This document shows positions 26,728-36,004 of a stretch of 59,073 bases of DNA, in pieces. Position 1 is the first letter of the stretch; each line of letters begins with the position of its first letter. Both the position numbers and the translations under genes were made by a program. Source of the DNA: an uncultured Paracoccaceae bacterium (lineage in GTDB: Bacteria > Pseudomonadota > Alphaproteobacteria > Rhodobacterales > Rhodobacteraceae); NCBI GenBank assembly GCA_947489325.1, contig CANLDA010000021.1, positions 1 to 59,073 of the forward strand. Reading direction: 5' to 3'. The notes beneath the pieces are model-generated. The model saw nothing but the letters and a program-made list of their open reading frames with translations, was not told where the DNA came from and did not search any database.

Positions 26728-26889
26728 ATGAGCTTTCGCGAAGACCACGACCTGCACAAACGCCGCTTTGGTCGCAACTTGGGTGTTGCGCTGACGCTGG
26801 CAGCTTTCATTTTCATCGTCTTTGGGTTGACCTATGTAAAGGTGACCCGCGGCGATTTCGAGCCCGTGAATGCGAGGATCGAAAACTGA
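26728..26889 (+). CDS. Small single-span membrane protein of the oxidase cluster (CoxF-like)
   Basis: A 53-residue protein: charged N-terminus MSFREDHDLHKRRFGRN, one transmembrane helix (about residues 19-39, VALTLAAFIFIVFGLTYVKV), and an acidic/polar end. Small proteins of this shape sit between ctaB and ctaG in Rhodobacterales and are presumed to be oxidase assembly or accessory factors; the role is not established to my knowledge. It starts 1 nt after the ctaB stop, and its TGA overlaps the ctaG ATG. Confidence 0.8.
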   Translation: MSFREDHDLHKRRFGRNLGVALTLAAFIFIVFGLTYVKVTRGDFEPVNARIEN

Positions 26890-27464
26890 TGGCAATGGAT
26901 CGTAAAAATAAAACGGTTCTGCAACTGGCGGGGGTTGTCGTGTTTATGGGCGCGATGGCTTGGGCGTCGGTGCCGTTTTATGATTGGTTCTGCCGTGTGA
27001 CTGGATTTGGCGGGGTGACAGCTGTTGCCGATGCCGGATCAGACACGATTCTGGAAGACACGATCAAGATTCGCTTTGATGCCTCGCTTGATCGCGACAT
27101 GCCGTGGAAGTTCACCCCGGTAGATCGCACCATGGAAATCCGTATCGGGGAAACCGGCCTTGCCTTTTACGAGGCGTATAACCCAACGGATCGTCCCATT
27201 GCTGGGTCTGCCAGCTATAATGTGTTTCCGTACGAAGCGGGTGGCTTCTTCACCAAGATCGACTGTTTTTGCTTTACCGAACAGGTTTTGCAGCCAGGCG
27301 AGCGGGTGATGATGCCGGTCACATTCTTTGTTGATCCAGAGATCGTGAACGACCGCGATGGGCAGTATGTCAAACAGATAACGCTGTCTTATACATTCTA
27401 TGAAACTGACCTGCCCGAGGACACAGCGTTCTTGGCGCAGGCCCCCGAAACCGACGTAAACTAA
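26889..27464 (+). CDS. ctaG: Cytochrome c oxidase copper chaperone CtaG/Cox11
   Basis: A 191-residue membrane-anchored periplasmic protein that delivers copper to the CuB site of subunit I. One N-terminal span (residues about 10-28) precedes the conserved [12 protein letters not shown] and the Ig-like domain with the Cu-binding CFC (C126, C128 in [16 protein letters not shown]) and [11 protein letters not shown]. Met3 is an alternative start (MDRKN). It is coupled to the preceding small gene by a 1-nt overlap. Confidence 0.95.
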   Translation: MAMDRKNKTVLQLAGVVVFMGAMAWASVPFYDWFCRVTGFGGVTAVADAGSDTILEDTIKIRFDASLDRDMPWKFTPVDRTMEIRIGETGLAFYEAYNPTDRPIAGSASYNVFPYEAGGFFTKIDCFCFTEQVLQPGERVMMPVTFFVDPEIVNDRDGQYVKQITLSYTFYETDLPEDTAFLAQAPETDVN

Positions 27465-27487
27465 GCCTTCCAACGAGGGAAATAAAA

Positions 27488-28288
27488 ATGGCGCACGCTA
27501 AAAATCACGATTATCACATTCTGACCCCGTCTGCGTATCCGTTTATCGGTGCTGTAGCAGGCTTTATCATGCTGTTCGGCGCAGTTCTGTTCTTCCATGA
27601 CTATGGGCCATGGGCGCTGCTGATCGGCCTGATCGGTGTTCTTTATGTCATGTTCGGTTGGTGGACCGAAGTGGTGAAAGAAAGCAAAGCTGGCGATCAC
27701 ACCCCGGTTGTTCAAATCGGTCTGCGCTATGGCGTGATCTTGTTCATCACCTCTGAAGTTATGTTCTTTGCCGCTTGGTTCTGGAGCTTCTTTAAGCACG
27801 CGATGTATCCAATGACCGAAGGTTCGCCCTATGTGGATGGCGTTTGGCCGCCTGTTGGGATTGAAACCTTTGATGCATGGCACCTGCCACTGATCAACAC
27901 GCTGATCCTGTTGTGTTCCGGTGCGGCGGCAACATGGGCGCACCACGCCATTGCCCATGAAAACAACCGTAAAGACATGAAATGGGGCCTGATCATTGCT
28001 GTGGCTCTGGGTCTGCTGTTCACATATTTCCAAGCGTATGAATACAGCCACGCGGCCTTTGGCTTCTCCGGTAACATCTATGGCGCCAACTTCTTTATGG
28101 CGACAGGGTTCCACGGTGCGCATGTGATCATCGGCACGATCTTCTTGTTTGTGTGCTTGCTGCGTCTTCAGGCGGGTCACTTTACCCCTGAAAAGCACAT
28201 CGGCTTTGAGGCAGCAGCATGGTACTGGCACTTTGTTGATGTTGTCTGGCTGTTCCTGTTCGCAGCTGTTTACATCTGGGGCGGCTAA
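27488..28288 (+). CDS. ctaE: Cytochrome c oxidase subunit III
   Basis: A 266-residue seven-helix subunit. Family marks include [16 protein letters not shown], the conserved carboxylate region [53 protein letters not shown] and the end [23 protein letters not shown]. It follows ctaG by 23 nt with an ACGAGGGAAATAAAA leader. Confidence 0.97.
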   Translation: MAHAKNHDYHILTPSAYPFIGAVAGFIMLFGAVLFFHDYGPWALLIGLIGVLYVMFGWWTEVVKESKAGDHTPVVQIGLRYGVILFITSEVMFFAAWFWSFFKHAMYPMTEGSPYVDGVWPPVGIETFDAWHLPLINTLILLCSGAAATWAHHAIAHENNRKDMKWGLIIAVALGLLFTYFQAYEYSHAAFGFSGNIYGANFFMATGFHGAHVIIGTIFLFVCLLRLQAGHFTPEKHIGFEAAAWYWHFVDVVWLFLFAAVYIWGG

Positions 28289-28400
28289 GCCTGATACGCA
28301 GTTGTCCAAAAGCGGTTGAATAATCGCCTTGGATAGGTCAAAAGCGCGGTCGCGGTGGGATGTCTCCTGCCGCGACTTTCGTTTTGGAAGGGGACTGGTC

Positions 28401-29078
28401 TTGCGCCGTCTGATCCTACCTTTGTTTTTCGGCATTGTTGGCACTGCCATTCTTGTGTCCTTGGGCGCTTGGCAGGTGCAACGCCTGAGCTGGAAAGAGG
28501 CCATATTGGCCGAGATTGATGCGCGCATTGCCAGCGCGCCTGTTGTGTTACCCGCAATGCCCAATCCAGATGTAGACCGGTTTTTGTCTGTGGAAGCATC
28601 CGGTACGATCACTGATCATGAAATTCATGTGCTGGCGTCAACGCGCGAAACGGGGGCAATCTATCGGGTGATTGCTGCGTTTGAGTTGACCGATGGCCGC
28701 CGCATTCTGTTGGATCGTGGCTGGGTCAGACCCCCGCAAAAAGATACTCCACGTCCTGTGGTGCAGGTCACTGTGACTGGCAATCTACATTGGCCCGAAG
28801 AGATTGACGGCTACACCCCTGAAAACGATCTGGATGCAAACATCTGGTTTTCGCGTGATGTTGTAACGATGGCCGCGCATCTGAAAACTGAGCCAATCCT
28901 GTTGATCAGTCGAAATTCGTCGGAATCTGACCCCGTGGTGACGCCACTGCCAGTGGACTCTGCGGGTATTCCGAACGATCACTTACAATATGCTGTGACC
29001 TGGTATGGCCTTGCCATTGTCTGGGTCCTTATGACACTGCATTACTTGCGCCGCATGCGCAGAAAGAAAAAGGTCTAA
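28401..29078 (+). CDS. SURF1-family oxidase assembly protein
   Basis: A 225-residue protein (from the TTG at 28401) that in Paracoccus and Rhodobacter helps insert haem a into subunit I. N- and C-terminal transmembrane helices (LILPLFFGIVGTAILVSLG and YAVTWYGLAIVWVLMTLHY) flank a periplasmic domain; the hallmarks LGAWQVQRLSWKE, LLDRGWVRP and NDHLQYAVTWYGLA are present. GAAGGGG precedes this TTG; another in-frame TTG at 28329 would add 24 residues, so the exact start is uncertain. The next gene starts 5 nt after the stop. Confidence 0.88.
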   Translation: MRRLILPLFFGIVGTAILVSLGAWQVQRLSWKEAILAEIDARIASAPVVLPAMPNPDVDRFLSVEASGTITDHEIHVLASTRETGAIYRVIAAFELTDGRRILLDRGWVRPPQKDTPRPVVQVTVTGNLHWPEEIDGYTPENDLDANIWFSRDVVTMAAHLKTEPILLISRNSSESDPVVTPLPVDSAGIPNDHLQYAVTWYGLAIVWVLMTLHYLRRMRRKKKV

Positions 29079-29083
29079 GAGCC

Positions 29084-30472
29084 GTGAAATACATCTCTAC
29101 ACGTGGAAATGCACCGGAACTGAACTTTGCCGATGCCATGTTGACTGGTCTGGCACGGGATGGTGGGCTGTATGTCCCAAAAAAAATCCCGACCATGTCG
29201 AAAGAGGATATCGCAGCGCTGGCAGGCCTGTCTTATGAAGAGGTGGCCTTTCGCGTGATGCGCCCATTCGTGGGCGATGCATTCACCGACGAAGAATTCC
29301 GAGGCATCATTGAACGCGCCTATGCCAATTTCCGCCACCCGGCGCGTGCGCCGCTGGTTCAGTTGGCACCAAATCATTTCCTGCTGGAACTGTTCCACGG
29401 CCCAACGATTGCGTTCAAAGATTTCGCGATGCAATTGATTGGCCAGTTGTTCCAGTTTGAATTGGGTCGCCGTGGCGAACACGTCACAATCGTTGGCGCG
29501 ACGTCGGGCGATACAGGGTCTGCCGCGATTGAAGCGTTTCGTGGATTGAAGAACGTGGATGTATTCATCCTGTTTCCTGATGGCCGGGTCAGCGATATTC
29601 AACGCAAACAGATGACCACGCCGGATGATGCCAATGTGCATGCATTGGCGGTTGAGGGCGATTTTGACGATTGTCAGGCAGCCCTTAAGGACATGTTCAA
29701 CGATCTGAAGTTCCGCGATTGTGTGAAACTTGCGGGCGTGAATTCGATCAACTGGGCGCGCGTGCTGGCGCAGGTGGTATATTACTTTTCCTCCGCTGTG
29801 TCGCTAGGGGCGCCGCATCGCGAGATCAGCTTTACCGTGCCAACCGGCAACTTTGGGGATATTTTTGCAGGCTATATCGCCAAGCAAATGGGCCTGCCGA
29901 TTGCTGATCTGGTGATTGCGACCAACCAAAACGACATTTTGCACCGTACCATGGAAACCGCCGCCTATACCAAAGAAGGCGTGATGCCGTCGATCAGCCC
30001 TTCTATGGATATTCAGGTGAGTTCCAATTTTGAGCGCGCATTGTTCTATGCTTATGATCAAGATGGGGATGCCGTGTCCCAACTGATGGACGAGTTGAAG
30101 GACGGCTCTTTTGCGATCAGTCAGGGTGCGATGGAAGCCCTGCGGGAAAACTTCCTGTCTGGGCGCGCGTCAGAAAAAGAGACCCTTGCTTCTATTGCAG
30201 CGGAATATGCGGCGAATGGAGAAGTGCTTTGCCCTCATTCCGCGGTTGGGGTAAAGGTCGCCAACGAACATCTTTCAACCGTTCCAATGGTCACGCTTGC
30301 CACTGCGCACCCGGCGAAATTCCCGGATGCAGTAGAGCAGGCAATGGGCCAGCGTCCTGACCTGCCACCCCATATGGTGGATATGATGGGCGACGAAGAG
30401 CGTGTCACGAAAGTTCCCAATAACCTTGGCCTCTTGCAGGCCCTGATCAAAGACCGGATTGCACAGCGTTGA
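29084..30472 (+). CDS. thrC: Threonine synthase
   Basis: A 462-residue PLP enzyme converting O-phosphohomoserine to threonine. The PLP lysine is K112 in HGPTIAFKDFAMQ; the phosphate loop is VPTGNFGDIFAGY. Also present are ATSGDTGSAAIEAF and a C-terminal HPAKFPDAVEQA. The start is GTG (MKYISTRG), 5 nt after the SURF1 stop. This order, SURF1-thrC-M16 peptidase, is conserved in Rhodobacterales. Its final TTGA supplies the start codon of the next gene. Confidence 0.96.
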   Translation: MKYISTRGNAPELNFADAMLTGLARDGGLYVPKKIPTMSKEDIAALAGLSYEEVAFRVMRPFVGDAFTDEEFRGIIERAYANFRHPARAPLVQLAPNHFLLELFHGPTIAFKDFAMQLIGQLFQFELGRRGEHVTIVGATSGDTGSAAIEAFRGLKNVDVFILFPDGRVSDIQRKQMTTPDDANVHALAVEGDFDDCQAALKDMFNDLKFRDCVKLAGVNSINWARVLAQVVYYFSSAVSLGAPHREISFTVPTGNFGDIFAGYIAKQMGLPIADLVIATNQNDILHRTMETAAYTKEGVMPSISPSMDIQVSSNFERALFYAYDQDGDAVSQLMDELKDGSFAISQGAMEALRENFLSGRASEKETLASIAAEYAANGEVLCPHSAVGVKVANEHLSTVPMVTLATAHPAKFPDAVEQAMGQRPDLPPHMVDMMGDEERVTKVPNNLGLLQALIKDRIAQR

Positions 30473-31731
30473 GCATCAAACTGCACACATTGGCCAATGG
30501 CTTTCGTATCGTAACCGAAGATATGCCGGGGCTGGAATCCGCTGCGGTGGGTATTTGGGTTGATGCCGGGGGGCGCCATGAAACGGCGCCGCAAAACGGC
30601 ATTGCGCATTTCCTTGAACATATGGCGTTCAAAGGCACAGAGCGGCGCAACGCGCTTGAGATTGCAGAGGCGATCGAAGACGTGGGCGGCTATATCAACG
30701 CCTATACCAGTCGCGAAGTCACGGCCTATTATGCGCGGGTTCTAAAGAACGATGTGCCGTTGGCGATGGATGTGATCGGGGATATTCTGCTGAACCCCGT
30801 GTTTGATGCCCGCGAGATCGAGGTGGAACGCGGCGTGATCTTGCAAGAGATCGGTCAGGCGCTGGACACACCAGATGACGTGATCTTTGACTGGTTGCAG
30901 GAACGGGCCTATCCGAACCAACCCATCGGGCGCACCATTCTGGGCGAAGAAGATCGGGTGAAGTCGTTTAACGATACCGACCTGCGTGCCTTTGTTGGGC
31001 AGCATTATCGCCCGGAACGCATGATCCTGTCCGCCGCAGGTGCGGTGGATCACGATGCGATTGTCAAACTGGCCGAAGAGCTCTTTGGCGGAATGGCCAG
31101 AGGCACGGGGCCGGTTTTACAGGCGGCCGCATTTGGTGGTGGTGAATATCGCACCGAAAAGGATCTGGAGCAGGCGCATTTTGCATTGGGCTTTGAAAGC
31201 CCGGATTATTGCGACCCTGACATTTACACCGCACAGATTTATTCCTCGACTTTGGGCGGGGGCATGTCCTCACGTCTGTTTCAGGAAGTGCGTGAAAAAC
31301 GTGGGTTGTGTTACACGATCTTTGCCCAGACTGGGGCCTATGCCGATACGGGCATGACCACGATCTATGCGGGCACCTCTGGCGATCAGGTGGCAGAGCT
31401 TGCCCAAATCACCATTGACGAGATGAAGCGTGCCGCCGACGACATGAGCGCGGTTGAGATAGAGCGCGCCCGCACCCAAATGAAGGCCGGATTGTTGATG
31501 GGGCTGGAAAGCCCGTCCAGCCGCGTGGAACGTCAGGCACGGATGCTGTCGATTTGGGGTCATATCCCGACACTCAGCGAAACAGTTGAGCGCATTGACA
31601 GCGTAACAGACGCCGATGTGCGCCGTTTTGCAGAACATATGGCGTATCACGCGCGTCCTGCGCTGGCGCTGTATGGCCCGATTTCTGCGGCTCCCTCTCT
31701 TGAGGAGTTGCAAGAAAGGCGCGCGGCCTGA
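30469..31731 (+). CDS. M16-family zinc peptidase (processing-peptidase-like)
   Basis: A 420-residue pitrilysin/MPP-like peptidase. The inverted zinc motif HFLEH is at residues 47-51 (H47, E50, H51), with the distal Glu in EIAEAIEDVGG; the C-terminal domain has FALGFESPDY and the RERRGL-like EVREKRGLCYTIFAQTG. This subfamily is the bacterial relative of mitochondrial processing peptidase beta; it degrades or processes peptides. The TTG start overlaps the thrC stop by 4 nt, so expression is translationally coupled. The tail overlaps the next start by 1 nt. Confidence 0.93.
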   Translation: MSIKLHTLANGFRIVTEDMPGLESAAVGIWVDAGGRHETAPQNGIAHFLEHMAFKGTERRNALEIAEAIEDVGGYINAYTSREVTAYYARVLKNDVPLAMDVIGDILLNPVFDAREIEVERGVILQEIGQALDTPDDVIFDWLQERAYPNQPIGRTILGEEDRVKSFNDTDLRAFVGQHYRPERMILSAAGAVDHDAIVKLAEELFGGMARGTGPVLQAAAFGGGEYRTEKDLEQAHFALGFESPDYCDPDIYTAQIYSSTLGGGMSSRLFQEVREKRGLCYTIFAQTGAYADTGMTTIYAGTSGDQVAELAQITIDEMKRAADDMSAVEIERARTQMKAGLLMGLESPSSRVERQARMLSIWGHIPTLSETVERIDSVTDADVRRFAEHMAYHARPALALYGPISAAPSLEELQERRAA

Positions 31732-32315
31732 TGTTTTTGGTCAAGCGCAAGGTCCGGCTTGAGACAGAGCGATTGTCGTTGCGGCCCCCGCAGCATGGGG
31801 ACTATCGCGAATGGGCCGACCTACGTGACCAAAGTGCTGAATTCCTGACCCCATGGGAGCCTGCATGGGCCGACGACCATCTGGGGCGTAAAAGCTTTAC
31901 CAATCGTGTCTATTGGGCGCAGCGATCAATCAACGGGGGCACCGCTGTGCCGCTGTTTTTGGAACGGCGCGAGGATAACGCGATCTTGGGCGCGATCACA
32001 CTGGATCATATCCGGCGCGGCCCGGCACAGACCGGTACGCTTGGCTATTGGATAGGAACGGACTTTACCCGGCGCGGCTTTATGCAAGAGGCGATTGAAA
32101 CCGTGGTGCATTATGCGTTTCACCACCTTGATCTCAGTCGGATCGAGGCCGCCTGTCTGCCGGAAAACGTGGCTTCGCGCGGGGTGCTGGAAAAATCCGG
32201 CTTCAAATACGAAGGCGTCGCGCAAAGCTACCTTCAGATTAACGGACGCTGGCGCACACATGTTCTCTATGCTTGTTTGCGCGCAGATCGACGTGGTCGC
32301 ACGGACGTTGGCTGA
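31731..32315 (+). CDS. GNAT N-acetyltransferase, RimJ/RimL type
   Basis: A 194-residue acetyltransferase. It begins with the RimJ-like LETERLSLRPPQHGDYREWADLRDQSAEFLTPWEP, has the acetyl-CoA pyrophosphate loop TRRGFMQEAIETVVHYAFHHL (about residues 115-135), and ARGVLEKSGF-like NVASRGVLEKSGFKYEGVA. RimJ acetylates the N-terminus of ribosomal protein S5; the target here is inferred only from similarity. The ATG overlaps the peptidase stop (TGATG), extending the SURF1-thrC-M16 operon. Confidence 0.9.
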   Translation: MFLVKRKVRLETERLSLRPPQHGDYREWADLRDQSAEFLTPWEPAWADDHLGRKSFTNRVYWAQRSINGGTAVPLFLERREDNAILGAITLDHIRRGPAQTGTLGYWIGTDFTRRGFMQEAIETVVHYAFHHLDLSRIEAACLPENVASRGVLEKSGFKYEGVAQSYLQINGRWRTHVLYACLRADRRGRTDVG

Positions 32316-32357
32316 ATTTTCTACGCAATAGGTTTGGCGGTATGCTAGGGCTTGGAT

Positions 32358-33770
32358 ATGACATTACACCCCGCTGATCCTTTGTTTTTGTCGGCCCTTG
32401 CCGCGCAACTGCCAGAAAATACCCTGTCAGAAGCTGACCCACGTTTCTTACAAGAGCCCCGCGGGCGGTTTACTTTGCCTTCTGGCGCCCTTGCGCGCCC
32501 CCGTTCGGTTGAAGAGGTTTCCACCATCATCACCGCCTGCGCCAAAGCACATGTGGGCGTGGTGCCGTTTGGCGGGGGCACGGGGCTTGTGGGGGGGCAG
32601 GTGGCCCCGACCGGTCCTGCACCGCTGATTCTATCGCTGGAACGAATGAACGCCATTCGTGCCGTCTATGCGTCTGAAAACGTACTGGTGGCTGAGGCCG
32701 GTGCGATTTTGACGGATGTACAGGCAGCGGCAAATGAACAGGATCGGCTGTTCCCACTGTCCTTGGCATCCGAAGGATCAGCCCGCATTGGGGGCAATCT
32801 GTCCACCAATGCCGGCGGGCTGAATGTGCTGCGCTATGGCAATACGCGCGATTTGTGTCTGGGGTTGGAGGCCGTGTTGCCCACGGGTGAAATTTGGCAC
32901 GGGCTGTCGCGCCTGCGTAAAGACAACACTGGGTATGATTTGAAAAACCTGCTGATCGGGGCCGAAGGCACGCTTGGGGTGATCACGGCGGCATCGCTGA
33001 AACTGTTTGCGCGACCAGCAGCGTCGGGTACGGCGGTGATGGTCGTCAAAGACCCCAGTGCGGCCTTGTCGCTGCTGTCATTGGCGCGCGATCAGATCGG
33101 CGAAAGTATCAGCGCGTTTGAATTGATCCACCGGCAGGGGTTGGAGTTTCTATCAGAAACCCTGCCAGACGTGCGGCAGCCATTTCAAGAGATGCCAGAA
33201 TGGATGGTATTGATTGACGTCGGTGTCTCTCAGGGGGGTGATCCTGCGAAAGCGTTGGAGAGCCTGTTTATGGCTGGGCACGCCGCAGGGTGGGTTGTGG
33301 ATGGGCTGATTGCCCAAAATGAGACACAGCGCGCAGAGTTCTGGTCGGTCCGCGAACATATCCCTGAAGCAAACAAGCGCATTGGCTCTATCAGCAGTCA
33401 TGATATTTCGATCCCCTTGGGGGAGATTGCGGATTTTATCACCGAAGGCAAAGACATGGTCGCCCAAATGGGACCGTTCCGGGTGAATTGCTTTGGTCAT
33501 CTGGGCGATGGCAATCTACATTTCAACGTCTTTGCGCCAAAGGGTCAAAGCCGCGATGAGTATCGGCACATGCGCGATGAGGTGCAGCGCGGGGTGCATG
33601 ATCTGGTGAAAACCTATCAAGGATCTTTCAGCGCCGAACACGGGATTGGACGTTTAAAAGTGAATGATCTGGCGCGGTATGCTGATCCGGTCAAATTGTC
33701 TGCCATGCGCGCCATCAAATCCGCATTGGATCCCCGCGGTATTATGAATCCCGGCGCGGTCTTGGATTGA
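32358..33770 (+). CDS. FAD-linked D-2-hydroxyacid dehydrogenase (GlcD/D-LDH family)
   Basis: A 470-residue flavoprotein with the PCMH-type FAD-binding domain (VVPFGGGTGLVGGQVAPTG, about residues 71-89; GNLSTNAGGLNVLRYGN, about 151-167) and the C-terminal FAD oxidase domain (FGHLGDGNLHFNVF with the metal/substrate His pair, SFSAEHGIGRLK). It oxidises a D-2-hydroxyacid such as D-lactate, D-glycolate or 2-hydroxyglutarate and passes electrons to quinone or ETF; the substrate is undetermined. The start is the ATG at 32358 with AGGG upstream. It may be transcribed with the preceding acetyltransferase (42-nt gap). Confidence 0.9.
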   Translation: MTLHPADPLFLSALAAQLPENTLSEADPRFLQEPRGRFTLPSGALARPRSVEEVSTIITACAKAHVGVVPFGGGTGLVGGQVAPTGPAPLILSLERMNAIRAVYASENVLVAEAGAILTDVQAAANEQDRLFPLSLASEGSARIGGNLSTNAGGLNVLRYGNTRDLCLGLEAVLPTGEIWHGLSRLRKDNTGYDLKNLLIGAEGTLGVITAASLKLFARPAASGTAVMVVKDPSAALSLLSLARDQIGESISAFELIHRQGLEFLSETLPDVRQPFQEMPEWMVLIDVGVSQGGDPAKALESLFMAGHAAGWVVDGLIAQNETQRAEFWSVREHIPEANKRIGSISSHDISIPLGEIADFITEGKDMVAQMGPFRVNCFGHLGDGNLHFNVFAPKGQSRDEYRHMRDEVQRGVHDLVKTYQGSFSAEHGIGRLKVNDLARYADPVKLSAMRAIKSALDPRGIMNPGAVLD

Positions 33771-33836
33771 TCTAACCGTTAAACATCAGATTCGTAGCGC
33801 GCCGCCCAGCAGGGCGACGCCAAAAGAGCAGAAAGA

Positions 33837-34250
33837 TTATGCCCACCCAAGTTGTTTGAGTGACTGAACGTCATTCCAAATCTTGGTCACGTGGCTGATT
33901 TTGTCGCCATCAAATGCCATAACATATCCATAGTCGGCCGCGATTTTGTTGCCCGTGGCAGGGATCGGACCCCCTTCACCTGTTTGGGTGCCTTTGAAAA
34001 CGGCTGTTGCTGTCACGATACTTCTTTCGTGATCGGTTGAGAAGGATTTGAGCTCGTAGTGGCCATCAGGAATTGGCGTCAATAGTCCAGCCATCCAGCC
34101 AGTGTAATCCTCTAGGGAGGCGATATCCGCCAAGACATCGGCCTGACACGAAAAGGTTGCGCCATCTTTGCAGTGGTCTTTGCAAACGCTCCAGCCCTTA
34201 CCTGTTTCGCATGCATCAAAGAACGCCATTGCTGTTTCGGAAACACTCAT
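33837..34250 (-). CDS. SnoaL-like/NTF2-fold small protein
   Basis: A 137-residue single-domain protein of the SnoaL-like ester cyclase/NTF2 fold group: N-terminal helix MSVSETAMAFFDACETGKGW, central SLEDYTGWMAGLLTPIPDGHYELKSF, C-terminal AADYGYVMAFDGDKISHVTKIWND. Many are small-molecule isomerases or have no known activity. It lies downstream of a TetR-family gene on the same strand, and its upstream region carries AT-rich palindromes shared with the TetR promoter, so it is probably that regulator's target. Confidence 0.8.
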   Translation of the reverse strand: MSVSETAMAFFDACETGKGWSVCKDHCKDGATFSCQADVLADIASLEDYTGWMAGLLTPIPDGHYELKSFSTDHERSIVTATAVFKGTQTGEGGPIPATGNKIAADYGYVMAFDGDKISHVTKIWNDVQSLKQLGWA

Positions 34251-34310
34251 TTTGATTCTCCTATCCCTTTTTCATTCGACACACAGTCGTCAGTTGTGAT
34301 GGGGAGATTG

Positions 34311-34343
34311 TAAAATAATTATTTTAAAATGTCAATTTTAAAA
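34311..34343. promoter_or_regulatory. AT-rich palindromes upstream of the SnoaL-like gene (TetR operator candidate)
   Basis: TAAAATAATTATTTTA (34311-34326) is a perfect 16-bp palindrome. The block ATTTTAAAA occurs twice (34321-34329 and 34335-34343). The same ATTTTAAAAT lies at 34945-34954 just before the TetR start. Shared motifs at both promoters suggest operators of this TetR protein. Confidence 0.55.
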
Positions 34344-34359
34344 CTAGGGCTGTAAAAAT

Positions 34360-34938
34360 CTATCGTCGTAATTCTCGCATGACAGTGTCATAAAATTTTG
34401 GGATAATTGGTTTTTTTGTATCATGGCGGCCATACAGGACGGCGCCGTGAACACAAAACACGACAAAGCTTGCTAGCTGAGAGGTGTCCTTGTCTGACCC
34501 AATGTCCCCCTCTGATTGTGCGTTTTTGAGAGCAATTTCAATTAGGGATTCGATTTCGGCGCAAAATGCCTCGATTTTCTGTGCCGCATCGACGCCTACG
34601 ACATGTTTTTGTGCAAGATGGTTCATCATCAAGCAACCTTTGTATTCCTGTTTTGCAGCGCCCAGGAAAACATTTTTTAGAAACATTTCCACGCCTGTCA
34701 GGTTCGGATTGTCGATCAGAATTTGATAGCGCGGGCCGATGATATGGTTGCGATAATGGCTGAGGGTTTCCAGAAATAACCCGTCTTTGTCGCCGAATTC
34801 CTTGTACATACTGGCAGTGTTAAGCCCTGTTTCACGCACAATGTCGCTTACAGAGGTGGCCTTGTAGCCATTACGCCAAAATACGCCCATGGCCTGTTCG
34901 ATCACGACGTCTCGGGAATATGATCTTGGTCTGCCCAT
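34360..34938 (-). CDS. TetR-family transcriptional regulator
   Basis: A 192-residue regulator. The N-terminal helix-turn-helix reads SRDVVIEQAMGVFWRNGYKATSVSDIVRETGLNTASMYKEFGDKDGLFLETL (about residues 8-59), in the style of the AcrR/YezE-like group with FWRNGY; the rest is an all-helical ligand domain (TetR_C_16-like) with a Cys in YKGCLMMNH and FCVHGAVLYG. It is followed by the SnoaL-like gene on the same strand, with shared palindromes in front of both. Confidence 0.88.
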   Translation of the reverse strand: MGRPRSYSRDVVIEQAMGVFWRNGYKATSVSDIVRETGLNTASMYKEFGDKDGLFLETLSHYRNHIIGPRYQILIDNPNLTGVEMFLKNVFLGAAKQEYKGCLMMNHLAQKHVVGVDAAQKIEAFCAEIESLIEIALKNAQSEGDIGSDKDTSQLASFVVFCVHGAVLYGRHDTKKPIIPKFYDTVMRELRR

Positions 34939-34944
34939 TCGGGG

Positions 34945-34954
34945 ATTTTAAAAT
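34945..34954. promoter_or_regulatory. ATTTTAAAAT palindrome before the TetR start
   Basis: A 10-bp perfect palindrome ending 7 nt upstream of the TetR start codon (34938). It repeats the sequence found twice upstream of the SnoaL-like gene. Bound repressor there would block initiation or elongation, consistent with autoregulation. Confidence 0.5.
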
Positions 34955-35056
34955 GATCTCTTGAAAACCACAATATGTAACAACCGATCTGTCACTGGAT
35001 GGCCGTGGTGTGCGAAATATTGCGAATGCCCGAGGTGGATTCTTTTGCGAGATCAC

Positions 35057-35088
35057 AAAAACGCCCCGTCCGGAGGGGGGACGAGGCG
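35057..35088 (-). terminator. Rho-independent terminator of apt
   Basis: On the minus strand a 10-bp GC-rich stem with one mismatch (35079-35088 with 35062-35071) is followed by TTTTT. It lies about 84 nt after the apt stop and upstream of the TetR gene. Confidence 0.8.
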
Positions 35089-35171
35089 TGAGCGATCAAT
35101 CTGATCTTTGCAAGCAGGCACGGTTTTTGACCGATATGATCTTTATAATCGCTGGAACGTTTCGAATTCCT

Positions 35172-35711
35172 TTACAGCCCTTCGAATTCGCACAGCACAT
35201 GCACATCCATGCCCATGTCTTCCAATCGTTTGCGTCCACCCAATTCGGGCAGGTCAATGATAAAAGAGCAGGCGACAATTTCCCCGCCCAGACGTTCGAT
35301 CAACTTGATCCCCGCTTCTGCGGTGCCGCCGGTGGCCAGCAGGTCATCGACAACAAGGATCTTCTCGCCCGGTGCGATGGCATCATCATGGATTTCCACA
35401 ATTGCCTCGCCGTATTCCAATTTGTAATCTTGTGAAATGGTGGTGCCGGGCAGTTTGCCTTTTTTGCGGATCGGCACGAAGCCAACCGACAATTGATGCG
35501 CAATTGCGCCCCCCATGATAAAGCCACGGGCCTCAAGGCCGACGACTTTGTCGATACGCTCGCCTGCATAGGGGTGCAGCATCTGGTCAATCGCCATGCG
35601 AAACCCGCGTGGGTCGGCAAACAAGGTGGTGACATCGCGAAACATGATCCCCTCGTGAGGGAAATCAACGATGGTGCGGATGTAGTCTTTGACGTCAGTG
35701 CTCTTGCGCAT
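35172..35711 (-). CDS. apt: Adenine phosphoribosyltransferase
   Basis: A 179-residue purine salvage enzyme converting adenine and PRPP to AMP. Family features: [35 protein letters not shown], and the PRPP loop [21 protein letters not shown] (about residues 120-140). The length is normal. It stands alone with a terminator after it; upstream lies the decayed region 35.8-36.7 kb. Confidence 0.95.
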   Translation of the reverse strand: MRKSTDVKDYIRTIVDFPHEGIMFRDVTTLFADPRGFRMAIDQMLHPYAGERIDKVVGLEARGFIMGGAIAHQLSVGFVPIRKKGKLPGTTISQDYKLEYGEAIVEIHDDAIAPGEKILVVDDLLATGGTAEAGIKLIERLGGEIVACSFIIDLPELGGRKRLEDMGMDVHVLCEFEGL

Positions 35712-36004
35712 GGGGGCCTCCGAATGAGATCAACGCCGTTGGTTTGGCGCATCAACGCGTGATACGCAAGAGTGGGAGGTGAATGTGAGATCGCATTCAT
35801 CGTCTCACCAAAAATTTATAGAGAGATGCGAAAGAAACACTGTCGCCATTTAAGTTATTTACACCGAATGTCAGCGAAGGGCCCATTCTGTGAATTCGAT
35901 TTTCTCGCTGCGCGCGCTCGCAGCGGAGGTTTCGCAGTCAGGGCGTAGAGTTCCATGCTGCTTTGCAGAGGGAAATGTGGCTATTCATACAACATGCAGA
36001 AAGT
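35712..36004. other. Non-coding stretch upstream of apt
   Basis: About 290 nt. It must contain the apt promoter at its left end. A short hairpin GCTGCG-CGCGCT-CGCAGC is at 35907-35924. No credible gene is visible, and the short open frames have no recognisable protein. It adjoins the pseudogene remains to its right. Confidence 0.5.

Noticed and set aside
27461-28612. Long open frame antisense to ctaE
   Set aside because: It overlaps a certain subunit III gene and has no recognisable motif.
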